Shown here in pieces: positions 19,401 to 26,475 of a DNA stretch of 35,176 nt. The position numbers were made by a program, and so were the translations under genes. The stretch's first letter is position 1, and each line of letters starts with the position of its first letter. Source of the stretch: Thiomicrorhabdus sp. (GTDB lineage Bacteria; Pseudomonadota; Gammaproteobacteria; Thiomicrospirales; Thiomicrospiraceae); assembly GCA_015487015.1 (NCBI GenBank), contig WFQP01000021.1, positions 1-35,176 of the forward strand, read 5' to 3'. Under the pieces are notes generated by a model. The model had not been told where the DNA came from and made no database searches. It saw nothing but the letters and a program-made list of their open reading frames with translations.

Positions 19401-20300
19401 TTGAATACAGGCCCAAATCAACCTACATTGCGTGCCATGTTAGGGCTTGAGGATGCGAATATCATCCCGATTATCAGTGACCCTAAAAAAGTGACTGAAG
19501 AGTCGGATGCGGTCTTTTATTTTCCTGGATGTGGTTCTGAACGATTGTTTAGTGATATTGGCTTAGCCACTATCGCGATGTTGTCCGAAGCGGGCGCTAA
19601 AACAGTTTTACCCCCCGGGTATTTATGTTGTGGTTACCCTCAAACGGCGGCAGGACAAGCGGACAAAGGTGCACAAATTACGGCTGAAAACCGTGCGTTG
19701 TTTCATCGTGTGGCCAATACCTTGAATTATTTAGATATTAAGATGGTTATTGTCTCCTGTGGAACGTGCATGGACCAATTATTAAAATATGAGTTTGGGC
19801 GTATTTTTCCAGATTGTCGTTTATTGGATATCCATGAGTATTTGCAAGAAAAAGGGCTGGCACTAGAGTCGGCAACTGGGGTCAAATATTTATACCACGC
19901 ACCTTGTCATGATCCAATGAAGCATCAAGACGGTACTCAGGTGGCTAAAGAACTTTTAAAAACAGAAGATGTTCTATTGTCTGATCGTTGTTGCAGTGAA
20001 GCGGGTACATTAGCAACCGCTCGACCAGATATTGCAACTCAACTGCGTTTTAGAAAGCGGGAAGAGTTGAAAAAAGGTCTAGAGGATTTAACGGGTGAAA
20101 CAAAAGCCAAAAAGGGGAATGTAAAAATATTAACCTCTTGCCCTGCGTGTCAGCAAGGTTTGAACCGTTATGAAGGTGAAACAGGACTGAAAACCGATTA
20201 CATTGTGGTAGAGATGGTTAAGAATGTATTAGGTGATCAATGGCAGAAAACGTTTACAGATAATTTGAAGGAGGGGGGGGTAGAAAAAGTATTGCTGTAA
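16437..20300 (+). CDS. Giant FAD-linked oxidase with Fe-S and CCG domains (DUF3683 type, YdiJ-like)
   Basis: 1287-residue flavoprotein. Order: N-terminal DUF3683-type helical region (1-150); FAD-binding domain with [11 protein letters not shown] at 196-206; FAD-oxidase C domain with [12 protein letters not shown] near 695; two 4Fe-4S motifs, [11 protein letters not shown] near 816 and [11 protein letters not shown] near 878; two CCG modules, [20 protein letters not shown] (about 1031-1110) and [20 protein letters not shown] (about 1155-1245). This is the layout of D-2-hydroxyacid dehydrogenases such as Dld/GlcD and E. coli YdiJ, fused with a GlpC/LutA-like electron-transfer part, extended N-terminally. 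It probably oxidises a 2-hydroxy acid and passes electrons to quinone; the substrate is unknown. No membrane helix is obvious. A G8 tract lies 20 bases before the stop. Confidence 0.85.
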   Translation: MNQNPIKRIREIPYNYTSFSDKEIVLRFLGDSCWQVIQSLRESRNTGRSARMIFEVLGDMWVISRNPYIQNDLIENPKRRKALIEALNHRLKEVEKRLNGNEVAAKLLNSVRDAVDLFSAWFPEQVKVRAKVKKRFKKISREDNIDFSGLARVSHATDATDWRVELPLVVLTPDTEQEVIEMVQACIDLELTIIPRGGGTGYTGGAIPLHQMTAVINTEKLEYLGLVEQVELPQIGKVATVKTGAGVVTRRVSEQAERAGYVFAVDPTSQDASTIGGNISMNAGGKKAVLWGTTLDNLASWRMVTPDAQWLEVERVNHNLGKLQDQKTVIFDIRRFEKQGKNQIGETQRLEIPGSAFRQAGLGKDVTDKFLSGLPGIQKEGCDGLITSSRFIVHRMPSHTRTVCLEFFGTDLSLAVPAIEEIIDYVESKKKEGILLAGLEHLDDRYIRAVKYNTKANRKELPKMILLADICGENGFEVAKTCTDIVELANQRDAEGFIAVSSDARKRFWLDRSRTAAISAHTNAFKINEDVVIPLKNLNEYNREIEKINIEMSIKNKLDILTAYEAYFSGDIPEFNQEDDFEDAQGPTAFFKDKVVSTLTYLQTIRTRWTTLLTNLDQPAVDFLTFIPEADPDAIQAEYSILTLFLRREILVSSRQEVKQFMHDTFMGHDFEPMLARLDELHAELRSARLFVALHMHAGDGNIHTNIPVHSGNYEMVHLAETLVDRIMKIAKRLGGVISGEHGIGLTKYQYLDEDKVERFVEYKNKVDPNGVFNKGKLMPGSSLDNAYTPSLSLVNQEAIILEASELDELNNDIKDCLRCGKCKPVCQTHIPRANLLYSPRNKILATGQVIEAFLYEEQTRRGISLQHFEAMNDVADHCTTCHKCEAPCPVDIDFGDVSIRMKNILTNMGQKRSSIMIKLALFFLNAKNPAVIKVLRKTMIGWSASGITLAHKVAKMLGLLGRVSDIPPKSSKIAPVQQQVINFVRKPLNTGPNQPTLRAMLGLEDANIIPIISDPKKVTEESDAVFYFPGCGSERLFSDIGLATIAMLSEAGAKTVLPPGYLCCGYPQTAAGQADKGAQITAENRALFHRVANTLNYLDIKMVIVSCGTCMDQLLKYEFGRIFPDCRLLDIHEYLQEKGLALESATGVKYLYHAPCHDPMKHQDGTQVAKELLKTEDVLLSDRCCSEAGTLATARPDIATQLRFRKREELKKGLEDLTGETKAKKGNVKILTSCPACQQGLNRYEGETGLKTDYIVVEMVKNVLGDQWQKTFTDNLKEGGVEKVLL

Positions 20301-20312
20301 TGGCTTTGTGGA

Positions 20313-20355
20313 GAGTCTAACCCTGTCTATGATAGGAATTAGACTCACTCTTTTA
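20313..20355 (+). terminator. Terminator after the FAD-linked oxidase gene
   Basis: GAGTCTAA (20313-20320) and TTAGACTC (20339-20346) form a perfect eight-base-pair stem followed by a T-rich stretch (CACTCTTTTATC). The 18-base loop can pair partly within itself. It lies between convergent genes. Confidence 0.75.
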
Positions 20356-20364
20356 TCTTCTTTT

Positions 20365-21429
20365 TTATTTCTTCTCTCTGCGATTCTTTACGCCTTGTGC
20401 AAGGGTATCCAGCACGTCTAGGCTATCTTCCCATTTGATGCATGCGTCGGTAATGCTTTGTCCGTAAGTGAGCTGTTTGCCAGGTTTAATGTCTTGTCGG
20501 CCTTCTTCTAGGTGGCTTTCTATCATAACACCCATAATATTTTGATTGCCCGAGGCCAGTTGTTCGGCAATGGAGTTGGCCACAATAATTTGGTTTTTAT
20601 GTTTTTTCTGACTGTTTGCATGGCTGCAATCAACCATCAATTTATCTTTTACACCTGCGGCTTTCAATTGCTCAATGGCTTCGTTTACAAATTGGGCTTC
20701 GTAGTTTGGGCCGTCGTTTCCACCGCGTAAAATGACATGACAATCTTCGTTACCATGGGTCTCAAAAATAGCAGAGTGTCCTTTTTTGGTCATGGATAAA
20801 AATATATGCGGATTGTTGGCGGCACGAATGGCATCGACGGCAATTCTAAAGCTGCCATCGGTTCCATTTTTAAACCCAACGGGGCAAGAGAGGCCAGAGG
20901 CCAGTTCACGGTGACCTTGGCTCTCTGTAGTGCGTGCGCCAATGGCACCCCATGCGACTAAATCGGCAATGTACTGTGGTGAAATTAGGTCAAGAAACTC
21001 TGTTGCAGCAGGCACGCCCATGTTGTTAATGTCAGAGAGCAGTGAGCGCGCTAAACCAAGCCCTTTATTAATATGAAACGATTCATTTAAGTCAGGATCG
21101 TTAATTAAGCCTTTCCAGCCTACCGTGGTGCGCGGTTTTTCAAAGTAAACACGCATCACAATTAATAGGTCATCTTTGTATTTCTCTATTTGACCTTTAA
21201 GGCGGCTGGCATAATCTCGTGCCGCAGCAGGATCATGAATGGAGCAAGGGCCGATGACCACTAAGATTCGGTCGTCTCGACCGGCTAAAATGTTATGAAT
21301 ATTTTGGCGCGTATCATAAACGGTTTGTGCCGCAGTTTCGGTTAAAGGATATTGCTCATGAAGCTCTATTGGAGAGAGAACTTCTGTAATGTGCTTAATT
21401 CGTAAATCATCCGTTTGATACTGCGCCAT
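20365..21429 (-). CDS. aroG: 3-deoxy-7-phosphoheptulonate synthase (class I, AroG type)
   Basis: First enzyme of the shikimate pathway: condenses phosphoenolpyruvate and erythrose 4-phosphate to DAHP. Very close to E. coli AroG throughout: N terminus TDDLRIKHITE, metal cysteine Cys62 in IGPCSIHD, VYFEKPRTTVGWKGL, GARTTESQGHRELASG, and SITDACIKWEDS. 354 residues (E. coli 350). Which aromatic amino acid inhibits it cannot be fixed from sequence alone; overall similarity favours the Phe type. No TyrR-like box was found upstream. Monocistronic on the minus strand. Confidence 0.93.
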   Translation of the reverse strand: MAQYQTDDLRIKHITEVLSPIELHEQYPLTETAAQTVYDTRQNIHNILAGRDDRILVVIGPCSIHDPAAARDYASRLKGQIEKYKDDLLIVMRVYFEKPRTTVGWKGLINDPDLNESFHINKGLGLARSLLSDINNMGVPAATEFLDLISPQYIADLVAWGAIGARTTESQGHRELASGLSCPVGFKNGTDGSFRIAVDAIRAANNPHIFLSMTKKGHSAIFETHGNEDCHVILRGGNDGPNYEAQFVNEAIEQLKAAGVKDKLMVDCSHANSQKKHKNQIIVANSIAEQLASGNQNIMGVMIESHLEEGRQDIKPGKQLTYGQSITDACIKWEDSLDVLDTLAQGVKNRREKK

Positions 21430-21574
21430 AAATTTAACCTACTTGGGTCTCGTGCTTTTAAATGAGAGAAATAATAATAGCTCGATATTATGCCATTTTA
21501 TCGTATTAAAAAATAGGGAGTTCGGGGAATGTTTCCTTAAGGTCACCTCTATTAATTCTGGGTGTATCAGCTTA

Positions 21575-21721
21575 ATGTTTAAAATAGGCTTATTTAAGGC
21601 AAAGATCGTACGTAATAGCTCGCTCTTGCGAAGAATTGCAACAAAAAAAGCAGCCTATTTTGGACTCAAGATGCGCATTTATGAATTATTAGAGCTGACC
21701 TTTAATAAACCTGATATTTAA
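21575..21721 (+). CDS. Possible small basic protein, unknown
   Basis: The 358-base gap between aroG and the DUF3579 gene holds one open frame; the track opens it at TTG 21443, but ATG 21575 gives a cleaner 48-residue protein beginning MFKIGLFK and ending NKPDI, rich in Lys and Arg with hydrophobic spacing. The GGGTG upstream is a weak ribosome-binding site. I do not recognise the sequence. It could be a real small protein or chance. Confidence 0.28.
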   Translation: MFKIGLFKAKIVRNSSLLRRIATKKAAYFGLKMRIYELLELTFNKPDI

Positions 21722-21741
21722 AGTGTTTATTGCTGGTTTTA

Positions 21742-21750
21742 TGCTAGAAT
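21742..21750 (+). promoter_or_regulatory. Extended -10 promoter for the DUF3579 gene
   Basis: TGCTAGAAT matches the extended -10 pattern (TGN then TATAAT-like). No good -35 is present at 17 bases. It lies 38 bases before the GTG start. Confidence 0.5.
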
Positions 21751-21787
21751 AATTGGGTTTAAAATCGCAAAATGGATTGATAATTAC

Positions 21788-22078
21788 GTGCACTGTAAAT
21801 ATATTATTGAAGGTATGACTGAAGACGGTCGTAAGTTTAGACCAAGTGATTGGATTGATCGAATTTCCTCAATGGGCGCGAGTTATCGAAATCAGCGTTT
21901 GGTGTATTCTGATTTATTACACCCAGAGTTATATAACGGTCAAAAATGTTTGATTATTGATACCGAATTAGAAATTAAAGATCCGGGCATGTTTCAATAC
22001 GTTATGAATTTTGTGAATTCTAATGGTTTAAAAATGTATAAAGTTTGTGACATTGTTGAGCAGCAATTAGGTTCGTAA
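21788..22078 (+). CDS. DUF3579 family protein
   Basis: 96-residue soluble protein starting at GTG 21788. The segments YIIEGMTEDGRKFRPSDWIDRI, YSDLLHPELYNGQKCLIID and MFQYVMNFVNSNGLKMYKV match the pattern I remember for DUF3579, a family of unknown function common in beta- and gammaproteobacteria. An extended -10 promoter lies upstream and two terminators downstream, so it is a single-gene unit. No catalytic residues can be named. ATG 21815 is a possible alternative start but would lose the conserved IIEG segment. Confidence 0.75.
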   Translation: MHCKYIIEGMTEDGRKFRPSDWIDRISSMGASYRNQRLVYSDLLHPELYNGQKCLIIDTELEIKDPGMFQYVMNFVNSNGLKMYKVCDIVEQQLGS

Positions 22079-22112
22079 CGCCGTTACATTCACTTTTGCT
22101 AGATAACATTTT

Positions 22113-22149
22113 AAAAGCACTTGCCGCTTCTTTGGTCAGTGCTTTTTTT
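22113..22149 (+). terminator. Terminator after the DUF3579 gene
   Basis: AAAAGCACT (22113-22121) pairs perfectly with AGTGCTTTT (22138-22146), followed by more Ts. Confidence 0.88.
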
Positions 22150-22171
22150 ATGCCTTTAATTTATGGGTGGG

Positions 22172-22203
22172 ACAGGGCTTTTATGAATGGAGCCTGTTTT
22201 TTT
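22172..22203 (+). terminator. Second, tandem terminator-like hairpin
   Basis: ACAGGGCT (22172-22179) pairs with AGCCTGT (22191-22197) with one bulged G, followed by seven Ts. It backs up the previous terminator and touches the end of the convergent pilD gene. Confidence 0.65.
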
Positions 22204-22987
22204 AAAATAAATTATGGCCAAAAAATAAGACTACCCAGCCACCAAGAGCTAGGAAAGGGCCAAAGGCCATGGGGCTGCTGGCGCTGCGTTTTTTGAGAAC
22301 AATGCCTATTATTGCCACGAGTATGCTACCCAGAGCGGCAATTAAGATAATTTGTGGCAGTGCTATAAATCCAAACCAAGCCCCGAGTGCCGCCAGCAGT
22401 TTAAAGTCTCCGTAGCCCATCCCCTCTTTGCCTGTGATTAATTTAAAGGCATGAAAGACAATCCATAAAAGAAGGTAGCCAATAGCGGCACCCCAAATGG
22501 CTTCGGTAGGAGTGGTAAATACCGATTGCGTATTGACCAATAATCCAAGCCATAACAGGGGCAGGCTTAGATTGTCTAAAATCAGTTGATGCTCAAAATC
22601 AATTACGCAAATAGTGATTAATATCAGGGTAAAAGCAAGGGCGGTGTAACCAATGGGGCTGAGTCCAAAGTGCCATGCAACCAGCATGGTGCTGATGGCG
22701 GTTGTAAGCTCAATGATAGGATAGCGAGCTGAAATTTTAACCTGACAGTGGTGGCATTTTCCTCGACTGGCGAGCCAACTAAAGAGTGGAACTAATCGAT
22801 ACCAAGGGAGTTCGCTGTCACATTGGGGGCATTTTGACCCCCCCATGCTGATGATTTTTAACTGTTCTGATCCGTCATGTTCCATAATGCGCGGCAATCG
22901 CCAACTGAGCATGGAGATAAAGCTACCAAAAATTAGGCCTAAAAGTCCGCTGAAAATAAGGAGTTGAGTGAGAGAGAGTGATGCCAT
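22202..22987 (-). CDS. pilD: Type IV prepilin peptidase / N-methyltransferase
   Basis: Inner-membrane aspartic peptidase that cleaves prepilin leader peptides and methylates the new N terminus of type IV pilins or type II secretion pseudopilins. The zinc-binding cysteines are at 53, 56, 78 and 81 (CPQC, CHHC); the catalytic aspartates are D130 (VIDFEHQ) and D194 in GMGYGDFKLLAA. About eight membrane helices; 261 residues, slightly short. C7 on the plus strand (22848-22854) encodes Gly-Gly just before the zinc motif. It stands apart from pilB/pilC, its usual neighbours. Confidence 0.93.
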   Translation of the reverse strand: MASLSLTQLLIFSGLLGLIFGSFISMLSWRLPRIMEHDGSEQLKIISMGGSKCPQCDSELPWYRLVPLFSWLASRGKCHHCQVKISARYPIIELTTAISTMLVAWHFGLSPIGYTALAFTLILITICVIDFEHQLILDNLSLPLLWLGLLVNTQSVFTTPTEAIWGAAIGYLLLWIVFHAFKLITGKEGMGYGDFKLLAALGAWFGFIALPQIILIAALGSILVAIIGIVLKKRSASSPMAFGPFLALGGWVVLFFGHNLF

Positions 22988-23083
22988 TACATGCCTGCTG
23001 ATTGACTGAAAAATGCGAAGTCATAATTTTAGCAGGAGTTAAGAGGGGGCGGAATTTATTTAGGGATTGCTTTGTATTTTGCT

Positions 23084-23464
23084 TTAATATTCAGAATAAG
23101 TAACGCAGTTACGGTCATTTTCCCAAACGGTAATGCTGTGCATTTTTACACCGTCTTCATCAATGCGTGCTTTGATCTCTTGAAACAGATACACAGCGAT
23201 ATTTTCAGCCGTAGGATTGGTTTCTTTAAAGTGCGGATGGTCATTTAGGTAGGTATGATCCAGCTCTTTAATCACTTTTTTAGTTTGACGTTTAATCTCT
23301 TTAAAATCAATAACCATGCCTACGCTGTTGAGTTTTGAACCAGCCACTTGTACTTCAATTTTCCAGTTATGACCATGCAGTTTCGCACAATCGCCAGGGT
23401 AGCCGCGTAGGCTGTGGGCGGAGGCAAAATCGAGCAATGTTTTTAAGATAAATGTTTGAGCCAT
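23084..23464 (-). CDS. queD: 6-carboxy-5,6,7,8-tetrahydropterin synthase
   Basis: Second enzyme of queuosine/7-deazaguanine synthesis, converting dihydroneopterin triphosphate to 6-carboxytetrahydropterin. Zinc ligands His17, His30 and His32 (FASAHSLRG, LHGHNW) and catalytic Cys26 are present; LDHTYLND carries another conserved His. 126 residues is typical. No queC, queE or queF lies nearby. PTPS-family pterin synthases are similar, but the C-A-K-L-H-G-H form fits QueD. Confidence 0.92.
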   Translation of the reverse strand: MAQTFILKTLLDFASAHSLRGYPGDCAKLHGHNWKIEVQVAGSKLNSVGMVIDFKEIKRQTKKVIKELDHTYLNDHPHFKETNPTAENIAVYLFQEIKARIDEDGVKMHSITVWENDRNCVTYSEY

Positions 23465-23544
23465 AACGTTGATTTCTATACTAAATTTAAAGAGAGCGCA
23501 TTATAACGAAAAGGGTGGTTTATTGTAAGAGAAACCCTAATAAT

Positions 23545-24444
23545 TTAGTGCGCTCGTTTGGCAATGTATTCGGTGAGTTCTTTTAAAAAAGTACTCTGAA
23601 TTGGCATATCGGACAAGCTCTCTTGTGCTTGGTGGATGAGTTGATCTCGGTAGGATTTGGATTCGTTTAAGCCTAATAACTTAGGGTAAGTGGATTTATT
23701 GGCTTCTAAATCACTGCCTTGTGGTTTTCCAAGTATTGCCGTGTCGCCTTCAATGTCTAAAATGTCATCTTGTACTTGAAAGGCCAGCCCAATGGCTTGG
23801 CCGTATTGTGTTAGGTGCTCTTTTAAACAGGGATATTGCTCACTTTGGCAAGCACCCATGTGCAGTGCCGCATTAATGAGTGCACCTGTTTTCATTTGAT
23901 GCATGATTTTCAGTTGAGCCAATTCGGGTAAATTGCCTTCCGATTGAAGGTCAATCATCTGCCCGCCAATCATGCCTGCCATGCCACTGGCTTGGCTGAG
24001 TAGTTGAATCAGTTTGATTTTATGTGCGTCGGGGAGGGTGTCATCTTCACTCAGTACTTGAAACGCGAGGGTTTGTTGTGCATCACCAACTAAAATGGCT
24101 GTCGCTTCATTGAATTGAATGTGGCAGGTTGGTAGGCCTCTTCTTAGGTCATCATCATCCATAGCGGGAAGATCGTCGTGTACTAAGGAGTAACTGTGGA
24201 TCAGTTCAATTGCACAAGCGGCGGTATCAAGTTGGTTGAGAGGGATATTAAGAGATTCTCCCATTGCATAAATTAGGGCGGGGCGAAGGCGTTTTCCATT
24301 ATTTAAGGTGGCGTATTGAGTGGCTTCTATAAGCTCAGCGGGGATGGAAGGTGTTTGTGTGGATAACTGGTTTAAAGTGTGTTTAAGCTGTTGGTTAATG
24401 CGTTGTTGATAAGTTTTTAGTTGGTTTTGCAAAACAGGCTCCAT
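23545..24444 (-). CDS. ispA: (2E,6E)-farnesyl diphosphate synthase
   Basis: Head-to-tail prenyltransferase making farnesyl diphosphate from isopentenyl and dimethylallyl diphosphates. The first aspartate-rich motif DDLPAMDDDDLRRG and second FQVQDDILDIEGD are intact; GGKRLRPAL-type sequence (NNGKRLRPALIYA) and KTGALI are conserved. The track starts at 24459 (MTAFFMEP), but that ATG lies in the loop of a terminator hairpin; ATG 24444 gives the length and N terminus expected for IspA (299 residues). Usual neighbours xseB and dxs are missing. No clear ribosome-binding site for either start. Confidence 0.92.
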   Translation of the reverse strand: MEPVLQNQLKTYQQRINQQLKHTLNQLSTQTPSIPAELIEATQYATLNNGKRLRPALIYAMGESLNIPLNQLDTAACAIELIHSYSLVHDDLPAMDDDDLRRGLPTCHIQFNEATAILVGDAQQTLAFQVLSEDDTLPDAHKIKLIQLLSQASGMAGMIGGQMIDLQSEGNLPELAQLKIMHQMKTGALINAALHMGACQSEQYPCLKEHLTQYGQAIGLAFQVQDDILDIEGDTAILGKPQGSDLEANKSTYPKLLGLNESKSYRDQLIHQAQESLSDMPIQSTFLKELTEYIAKRAH

Positions 24445-24473
24445 AAAAAAGGCCGTCATTTGACGGCCTTTTT
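24445..24473 (-). terminator. Strong bidirectional-looking terminator before ispA
   Basis: GGCCGTCA / TGACGGCC (24451-24458 / 24461-24468) flanked by A5 and T5 gives a 13-base-pair stem with a tiny loop and U tracts on both strands. It would end peroxiredoxin transcripts and sits directly on the ispA start. Confidence 0.88.
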
Positions 24474-24540
24474 AGATATTTTTGATAAGCTTTATTTTAA
24501 CGCGTTAACAGCATTAAATAAAGATTTTCAATTATTCCAG

Positions 24541-24589
24541 ATCCACACATAGAAATACGAATTAGAGTGTTAGTCCTTGGTGTGTGGAT
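24541..24589 (-). other. Stem-loop in the peroxiredoxin 3' region
   Basis: ATCCACACA (24541-24549) and TGTGTGGAT (24581-24589) form a perfect nine-base-pair inverted repeat with a 31-base loop immediately after the prx stop codon. No T run follows; a strong terminator lies further on. Likely an mRNA 3' structure. Confidence 0.55.
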
Positions 24590-24595
24590 TTGGGA

Positions 24596-25198
24596 TTATA
24601 ACTTATCAGCGTTCTTGCTTAGGTAGTCTGCAACTCCATCAGGAGTATCCGACATACCTTCGTCGCCTTTGTTCCAACCAGCAGGACAAACTTCGCCAAC
24701 TTCTTCATGGAACTGAAGTGCTTCAACCATACGAACCATCTCATCTACGTTACGACCTAGAGGAAGATCGTTAACCACTTGATGGCGAACTACACCGTTT
24801 AAATCAATTAAGAATGCACCACGTAAAGCGATATTAGCTGGGTGAACAATGCCGTAAGCTTCCATGATTGAACCACCTAAATCGGCAACCAATGGGAATT
24901 TAACAGGTCCTAAACCACCTTCGTTTACAGGTGTATTACGCCAAGCATTGTGTGTGAACTGAGAATCAACAGAAATACCGATGACTTCGGTGTTCAATGA
25001 TTTGAATTTTTCAACACGGTGATCAAACGCTAAAATTTCAGAAGGGCATACGAACGTGAAATCCAGTGGGTAGAAAAAAACAACCGCGTATTTACCAGCA
25101 ATGTGGGTTTTTAGGTTAAATTCATCGACGATTGAACCGTCTGCTAGAACCGCTGCAGCGGTGAAATCTGGGGCTTGTTTTGTGACAAGTACTGACAT
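24596..25198 (-). CDS. Typical 2-Cys peroxiredoxin (AhpC/TSA, Prx1 type)
   Basis: Thiol peroxidase reducing hydrogen peroxide and organic peroxides. Peroxidatic Cys51 in PLDFTFVCPSE and resolving Cys171 in GEVCPAGW are present, as is Arg126 (ALRGAF). The GGLG motif (94-97) is characteristic of the overoxidation-sensitive class, but the C-terminal helix has YL instead of the classical YF. 200 residues. AAGGA precedes the ATG. No ahpF or thioredoxin gene is adjacent, so the reductant is likely thioredoxin. Divergent from the CBS-domain gene with 200 bases between. Confidence 0.95.
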   Translation of the reverse strand: MSVLVTKQAPDFTAAAVLADGSIVDEFNLKTHIAGKYAVVFFYPLDFTFVCPSEILAFDHRVEKFKSLNTEVIGISVDSQFTHNAWRNTPVNEGGLGPVKFPLVADLGGSIMEAYGIVHPANIALRGAFLIDLNGVVRHQVVNDLPLGRNVDEMVRMVEALQFHEEVGEVCPAGWNKGDEGMSDTPDGVADYLSKNADKL

Positions 25199-25257
25199 TT
25201 TAAAATCCTTTTTTAATTAAGCACTAAAGTAATCGAAACCAGAATAGTATAGTAAAT

Positions 25258-25287
25258 TACTGGGGAATTATCTACTGGGGAATATGC
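25258..25287. repeat. Tandem 15-base direct repeat in the prx/CBS intergenic region
   Basis: TACTGGGGAATTATC is followed directly by TACTGGGGAATATGC; the first 11 bases are identical. It sits between divergent promoters and could be a regulator-binding site. Confidence 0.6.
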
Positions 25288-25293
25288 TAAAAT
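25285..25293 (+). promoter_or_regulatory. Extended -10 promoter for the CBS gene
   Basis: TGCTAAAAT fits the extended -10 pattern, overlapping the end of the second 15-base repeat; a transcript would start near 25300. Confidence 0.5.
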
Positions 25294-25300
25294 TTAGAGG

Positions 25301-25357
25301 AAAAAACTAATTATTTATTAAGCCCTGTCGTTAAACTATCTATAGAGTTAGTTTTTT
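25301..25357 (+). other. Leader hairpin upstream of the CBS gene
   Basis: AAAAAACTAA (25301-25310) pairs perfectly with TTAGTTTTTT (25348-25357), loop 37 bases, at the predicted 5' end of the transcript. The T run makes it terminator-like, so it may attenuate, although the stem is A/T rich and weak. Confidence 0.45.
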
Positions 25358-25398
25358 TACGTTGTTTTGTTGCATTTTAATTTAAAGGGGAAGCGTTT

Positions 25399-26040
25399 AT
25401 GTTTATTGTATATAGCCCCGAGGGTCAGAGTTTTATTGGTGCTTCTCAGAAGATACCTCCACTTAAAGTTGATCGATTAAAGCGCAGTAGCCCGTTAGAA
25501 GATGATGTGACGGAAGGGTTTAATATGGGTATTGATCAAGAAGGGTTAAAGCGGAGCAAAAATGCTGCTGGCCATACGGCTATTCATGCTTACAAGGCGA
25601 CTCAAAAAAAGTCGACTCGTCGAGTGGTGGTGAAAGTGGCTGAAATTATGAGTGCGCCCGTTAAAGTAATTTCTGATGAAAATAGTATTGAAGAAGCGTG
25701 GCAGTTAATGCAAGGCCATCATATTCAGCACTTACCCGTGATTCGAGCGGGCGAATTGGTGGGAATCTGCTCACAAAGAGACCTTTTGAATCGAGTTATT
25801 GTAGGTAAAGATGGTTTGCTTGAAGGCGCTAAACGAGAGCATGTTTTTGATGTGATGCAAGCACAAGTAGTGACCACTACAGAAGAGACGGACATTCGCC
25901 ATGTAGCCAATATATTGAGTCAATATGATATTGGTGCATTAGTTATTATGAACCCATATGAAACCCCTGTTGGGATTGTAACAAGGGGGGATATTATTAA
26001 ACGTTTAGGGAATGAACCCCCTCTTGAATTATATGTATAA
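25399..26040 (+). CDS. CBS-domain pair protein
   Basis: 213 residues. Residues 1-75 are an unrecognised N-terminal region beginning MFIVYSPEGQSFIGA, rich in Lys and Arg. Two CBS domains follow: about 80-138 (VAEIMSAPVKVISDENSIEE, HLPVIRAGELVGICSQRDLL) and about 150-206 (VFDVMQAQVVTTTEETDI, GALVIMNPYETPVGIVTRGDI). CBS pairs usually bind adenine nucleotides and regulate an attached or partner domain; here no catalytic domain is fused, so it may be a stand-alone energy sensor. Strong ribosome-binding site AAAGGGGAAG. Partner unknown. Confidence 0.85.
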   Translation: MFIVYSPEGQSFIGASQKIPPLKVDRLKRSSPLEDDVTEGFNMGIDQEGLKRSKNAAGHTAIHAYKATQKKSTRRVVVKVAEIMSAPVKVISDENSIEEAWQLMQGHHIQHLPVIRAGELVGICSQRDLLNRVIVGKDGLLEGAKREHVFDVMQAQVVTTTEETDIRHVANILSQYDIGALVIMNPYETPVGIVTRGDIIKRLGNEPPLELYV

Positions 26041-26066
26041 CTCTAATGGTGTCGCGATAATAGCTA

Positions 26067-26249
26067 TTATTTGAGCATCTCATTTAATGCTTTTTGTACA
26101 GCATCAAAAATCAGTCGATCTGCTTCAGCTTTATTATTTTCTGGAATATCCCAAGCCATCGCTTTGCGATATTTTTCGATTAATTTATTTACATCATGAA
26201 TAATTTCATCATGATATTTGTCTATTTCAATTTGTTGCATGCTGGACAT
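26067..26249 (-). CDS. Small acidic/helical protein, unknown
   Basis: 60 residues, apparently all helical (EIIHDVNKLIEKYRKAMAWD, then ADRLIFDAVQKALNEMLK). A good GAGGT ribosome-binding site eight bases before the ATG and normal codon use support a real gene. I do not recognise the family. It is convergent with the CBS gene (26 bases apart) and lies downstream of a possible gene remnant on the same strand. Confidence 0.65.
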   Translation of the reverse strand: MSSMQQIEIDKYHDEIIHDVNKLIEKYRKAMAWDIPENNKAEADRLIFDAVQKALNEMLK

Positions 26250-26291
26250 AACTTTACCTCAATCGTTTATTAATGAATGTAATGACAGTAC

Positions 26292-26438
26292 TTATTTTTT
26301 AAAACGCCCGCCCCAGACTTTACCATTTTTTGAACTTCTTTCTCTAACCCTGATTATGAAGTATCCATTTTGAATAGCAATATTTATGTAAGTATTATTC
26401 TGTAATACTTGGAATACATTTCTGTTTTTAAAAAGCAA
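26292..26438 (-). pseudogene. Possible gene remnant or tiny protein, unknown
   Basis: The gap between hipA and the 60-residue gene holds an open minus-strand frame too short for the ORF track. From TTG 26438 it gives 48 residues; the C-terminal part INIAIQNGYFIIRVRERSS then KNGKVWGGRFKK looks protein-like (mixed composition, Trp, Gly-Gly), not like random A/T-rich translation. It has no ATG and no ribosome-binding site, and a stop lies ten codons upstream, so it may be the end of a decayed gene. Unrecognised. Confidence 0.3.
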
Positions 26439-26475
26439 TATGCATCGCCATAGGTATTTAAGTTATCTATACAAA

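Noticed and set aside
22096-22296. 66-residue plus-strand ORF between the DUF3579 gene and pilD
   Set aside because: It runs through two terminator hairpins and into the pilD 3' end and has a TTG start without a ribosome-binding site.
24577-24774. Plus-strand ORF opposite peroxiredoxin
   Set aside because: A shadow of the strongly conserved peroxiredoxin coding sequence, with no ribosome-binding site.
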